A stretch of 64,000 nucleotides of DNA, taken from assembly GCA_947259115.1 (NCBI GenBank), contig CAMYKS010000008.1:30827-94826 (forward strand), read 5' to 3'. The notes under the pieces were generated by a model. That model searched no databases. It had not been told where the DNA came from and saw only the letters and a list, made by a program, of their open reading frames with translations. This DNA is from an uncultured Desulfobulbaceae bacterium. GTDB lineage: Bacteria > Desulfobacterota > Desulfobulbia > Desulfobulbales > BM004. This document shows positions 61,426 to 64,000 of the stretch, in pieces (positions within the stretch are counted from its first letter, which is position 1; each line of letters begins with the position of its first letter). The position numbers were made by a program, and so were the translations under genes.

Positions 61426-62777
61426 ATCAGCTCACCCCGCAACAGCTTCCTGGCCTCACCTACCATATAAAGGGATCCGGCAATACAGATAAGGTCTGCA
61501 GGCGTCGCTATCTCAGCAGCTTTTGCCAGCGCAGATTCCAAAGAGCTTTCACAGGAAGCCCGGTCCTGGATATCATCCGGCAGGGCATTTAACAGTTGCT
61601 CCGGCTGGGCCGACCTTTCGTATTCCAGTCTGGTAAAAATAATGTCATCGGCAAATTTCCCAATTTGGCGAAGAGGAGCAGCAAAATCCTTATCAGACAT
61701 CGAAGCCCATACAATGATCAGCCTGGCATACTCAAAGTCATTTTCCAGGGCCTCGCACAGGGAGGCAACACCAGCCGGATTATGGGCACCGTCAAGAAGA
61801 TAGTGCAATGAATTTTCAGATCCACATTCCACCAGACTCCCATCATCCGGGGATATACAGAAAGATTCCAAGCGCCCGGGCCATGATACTTCCCGTAGCC
61901 CTGAACGGATAATAGCCTCATCCACTGAAAACCCGAACCGGTCAAGAATTTCCAGTGTTGCCAGGGCAAGGCCGGTGTTCTCCATCTGGTACTTCCCTTT
62001 CAGGTTTGAAAAAAGCCCCTTCACCTTTAGCCGCAACTGGCAGCAGCCCCTGCGCTTCATGGCCCAATAGTCCCATTTACCATCTTCAGTTGACTCCACG
62101 AAAAAATCTCTGCCATGCAGGAAAAGAGGCGCCTTCCTCTCTTGGCAGAATCGTTCGACCACGGACAGGACAATTCTTTCATCCCCGGTCTCTCCGGGAC
62201 CCACACCTGAGATCACCGGTACGGACTCCTTAATGATGCCTGCTTTCTCCCCTGCAATTTCAGCAAGGGTATTGCCGAGATACATCTCATGGTCCATGGA
62301 CACATTGGTAATGATACTCACCAGTGGCGTAACAACATTGGTGGCATCAAGTCGACCGCCCAACCCCACTTCCAGAATTACCAGGTCAACTTTTCTTCTG
62401 GCAAACCAAAGCACGGCCAGGGCAGTGGTAAATTCAAAATAGGTGATCTGCCGGTCAGCCAATATGTCATGTATACGGCTGCCCTCCTCGGCAAATTCCT
62501 CTTCAGAGATATACTCATCGTTGATGCGGAATCGTTCACGTACAGAGGATAAATGCGGCGAGGTATAGAGCCCTACCCTGTAGCCGGCTTTGGCCAGAAG
62601 AGTGAGGAGAGTAACGGCGACCGAGCCCTTGCCGTTTGTCCCTGCAACATGGACAAACTTCAAACCTTCTTCGGGACTGCCGAGTTCCTGCAGAAACATG
62701 CGCATGGACTCAAGCCCGAGTTTTATCTTAAAAAACTGGAGATTATCCAGAAATGTCCAGGTTTCCTTGTAGTTCAT
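61422..62777 (-). CDS. folC: Bifunctional folylpolyglutamate synthase / dihydrofolate synthase
   Basis: Adds glutamate to dihydropteroate and to folates. A Mur-ligase-like ATPase: P-loop GTNGKGSVAVTLL, ITNVSMDHEMYLGNT, EVGLGGRLDATN and the C-terminal LLDGAHNPAG are intact. About 451 residues from ATG 62777, a normal length. A TTG at 62801 is also in frame, but it lies inside a repeated CCTTGAAACC element, so ATG is preferred. The HNH gene overlaps its end by 4 bp. Two CCTCGACCCCTTGG repeats lie just upstream. Confidence 0.95.
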   Translation of the reverse strand: MNYKETWTFLDNLQFFKIKLGLESMRMFLQELGSPEEGLKFVHVAGTNGKGSVAVTLLTLLAKAGYRVGLYTSPHLSSVRERFRINDEYISEEEFAEEGSRIHDILADRQITYFEFTTALAVLWFARRKVDLVILEVGLGGRLDATNVVTPLVSIITNVSMDHEMYLGNTLAEIAGEKAGIIKESVPVISGVGPGETGDERIVLSVVERFCQERKAPLFLHGRDFFVESTEDGKWDYWAMKRRGCCQLRLKVKGLFSNLKGKYQMENTGLALATLEILDRFGFSVDEAIIRSGLREVSWPGRLESFCISPDDGSLVECGSENSLHYLLDGAHNPAGVASLCEALENDFEYARLIIVWASMSDKDFAAPLRQIGKFADDIIFTRLEYERSAQPEQLLNALPDDIQDRASCESSLESALAKAAEIATPADLICIAGSLYMVGEARKLLRGELI

Positions 62778-62792
62778 TGTATTAAGGTTCCC

Positions 62793-63000
62793 AGGTTTCA
62801 AGGGGCCAAGGGGTCGAGGTGAAAAACTAAAAACAGTTTAAGTTTTATCGGATAACGCAACAACCCGTTGATTGACAGAGTCAAAATAGAAAAAATATTT
62901 ATGAGTCGGCAACACATAAAGACACCAAGAGGAAGAATAATGAGCAGGTTTAATATTTTATTTTACCCTTGAAACCTTGGCCCCTCGACCCCTTGGACCC
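62793..63000. repeat. Inverted CCTTGG/CCCCTCGACCCCTTGG repeats between folC and the helicase gene
   Basis: CAAGGGGCCAAGGGGTCGAGG at about 62800-62820 and the opposite-strand CCCCTCGACCCCTTGG at about 62980-62995 share 14 or more bases in inverted orientation. They are built from CCCTTGG-like 7-mers. The second copy touches the helicase stop. Confidence 0.55.
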
Positions 63001-63001
63001 T

Positions 63002-64000
63002 TCACTCAACCTTCTCCAACTTGGCATAATCAAGGTGCAATGTCTTCCTGCCGTGCCTGTCAAAAACCACCTCTACTGTGCGCTTGCCTTTCACCTTATC
63101 AACAGTGCCCCGTCCGAAAAAGGGATGTGTGACAGCCTGGCCCTGCATGAGTGTGGAAGCATCCCGCAGCTTGTTACTGCTATGGGCAACAGAGGCTGCC
63201 GACATGGACCTGCCCCCTCTTCGTGCACTGGAAAATGGATAACCGCTTGAGCCTGAGTGGTCGGTAAATCCGCTTATTCGGCCGTGGGCCCGCCCGGCAG
63301 ACAAATAAAGAGCGGGAGATATCTCTGCCAGAAACGGTGAAAGCCTGGCCCTGGAAAACTGCCGGTCAACGGACATGACCTCCCGGGGGTAGGTCATGTA
63401 CAACCGTCTCTTGGCCCTTGTGGCCGCGACATAGAGCAGGCGCCGCTCTTCTTCCCACTGCTCACCGGGCATTGCCTGGGTAGCAGGAAATTTGCCTTCT
63501 GCCAGGGAGATAATAAATACCGTGTCCCATTCCAAACCCTTGGCCGAGTGGACTGTGGAAAGGATCAGCCTGTCCGAGTTATCCTCAACCACCGCCGACT
63601 CAGGGGGGTCCAGGGCGGTATCATCCACAAAGGCTGCAAGGGAGTCATAGCCTGCAATAATTGTTTTAAGCTGTTCAATGTCCCGGCTTCTTTTCGGATA
63701 ATCGTCGTAATAGATGCGCTCAAATATGGGTTTATAGTATTCGCTGAGTATCTCAAACTGCTCAACGGGCGCCAGGACAGGATCCTTGAGGGCTTGAAAT
63801 AAGGAGGCCAGTGCAGCCAGTCCTTTGCGCCAACCCGGTGCAGCAGGAAATTCAGCCAGGGCGCCAAAAGGATCGTCTACAGACTTGAGTGCTGCCAGGA
63901 TCTTTCCAGCTGTTTTGGGCCCCACCTTATCAAGCAGCAGAAGAACCCTGTTCCAGGAAAGATTATCCTGATCGTTTACCAGAATCCTGAAATAGGAGAG
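63002..64000 (-). CDS. UvrD/PcrA-like superfamily 1 DNA helicase, C-terminal part (5'-truncated by window end)
   Basis: The frame is open to the end of the window, so only the last 332 codons are seen. Helicase motif V (LILSTVHSAKGLEWDTVFI) and motif VI (EEERRLLYVAATRAKRRLYMTYP) are intact, typical for UvrD/PcrA/Rep. The C-terminal tail has a Ser/Arg-rich linker followed by VTHPFFGRGTVDKVKGKRTVEVVFD, the Tudor-like domain found in PcrA/UvrD that contacts RNA polymerase. The enzyme unwinds DNA 3' to 5' in repair or replication restart. Upstream motifs I-IV lie outside the window. A repeat touches its stop codon. Confidence 0.92.
   Translation of the reverse strand, partial: LSYFRILVNDQDNLSWNRVLLLLDKVGPKTAGKILAALKSVDDPFGALAEFPAAPGWRKGLAALASLFQALKDPVLAPVEQFEILSEYYKPIFERIYYDDYPKRSRDIEQLKTIIAGYDSLAAFVDDTALDPPESAVVEDNSDRLILSTVHSAKGLEWDTVFIISLAEGKFPATQAMPGEQWEEERRLLYVAATRAKRRLYMTYPREVMSVDRQFSRARLSPFLAEISPALYLSAGRAHGRISGFTDHSGSSGYPFSSARRGGRSMSAASVAHSSNKLRDASTLMQGQAVTHPFFGRGTVDKVKGKRTVEVVFDRHGRKTLHLDYAKLEKVE

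Overview
The window (about 47-50% GC by eye) looks like a chromosome segment of an anaerobic Desulfobacterota (deltaproteobacterial) bacterium, probably near the Desulfobulbales. Evidence: split archaeal-type glutamate synthase with extra ferredoxin domains, a DUF4390-NtrY-NtrX cluster, a ClpX-like AAA ATPase, a PEP-CTERM protein, polyferredoxin membrane proteins, and above all an hgcAB mercury-methylation pair. The placement is an inference from gene content; no 16S rRNA gene is present.

Layout. 1-4.6 kb: three-gene glutamate synthase operon (first gene cut by the window edge). 4.7-6.8 kb: DUF401 membrane protein and aat. 7.0-10.6 kb: biotin-dependent acyl-CoA (propionyl-CoA type) carboxylase, beta then alpha subunit. 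10.8-11.6 kb: a PEP-CTERM exported protein behind a candidate sigma-54 promoter. 12-14 kb: a tandem CDP-alcohol phosphatidyltransferase fusion and a zinc-ribbon protein. 14.2-18 kb: membrane-stress type operon (unknown RHH-like protein, PspA, YqiJ-like, flotillin). 18.4-25.1 kb: ArsR regulator, HgcA, HgcB, then a MacB-type tripartite ABC efflux set, all on the minus strand with no terminator seen between hgcB and the efflux adaptor. A perfect dyad lies upstream of arsR.

25.4-32.7 kb (plus strand): DUF4390 protein, NtrY-like kinase, NtrX-like sigma-54 activator, ClpX-like ATPase, hemB. A 163-bp MITE-like repeat abuts the hemB stop, with a second copy near 59.1 kb. 33.5-37 kb: small membrane and housekeeping genes (VanZ, SEC-C, DUF2905, YqeY, two-CW). 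37-43.3 kb (minus strand): Lnt, a membrane PP2C phosphatase, an outer-membrane barrel protein, an RsbW-like kinase and a STAS protein, i.e. a partner-switching module tied to lipoprotein maturation. 43.3-47 kb: exported proteins (HELGH zincin-like, LamG/thrombospondin type 3 lipoprotein). 47.5-50.7 kb: a 928-residue fusion of a cyclic-nucleotide-binding domain, a degenerate sigma-54-activator AAA+ domain and a NapH/NosR-like polyferredoxin membrane module. 51.5-60.4 kb: TrmO, several exported proteins of unknown role, an exported amidohydrolase-like protein and a response-regulator kinase. 60.7-64 kb: tRNA-Arg(CCG), an HNH protein, folC, and the C-terminal part of a UvrD/PcrA-like helicase cut by the window end.

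The most notable items are the arsR-hgcA-hgcB-efflux arrangement, the cNMP/AAA/polyferredoxin fusion, the two-headed CDP-alcohol phosphatidyltransferase, and the Lnt-linked partner-switching operon. No CRISPR array, rRNA operon, complete insertion sequence or prophage was seen.
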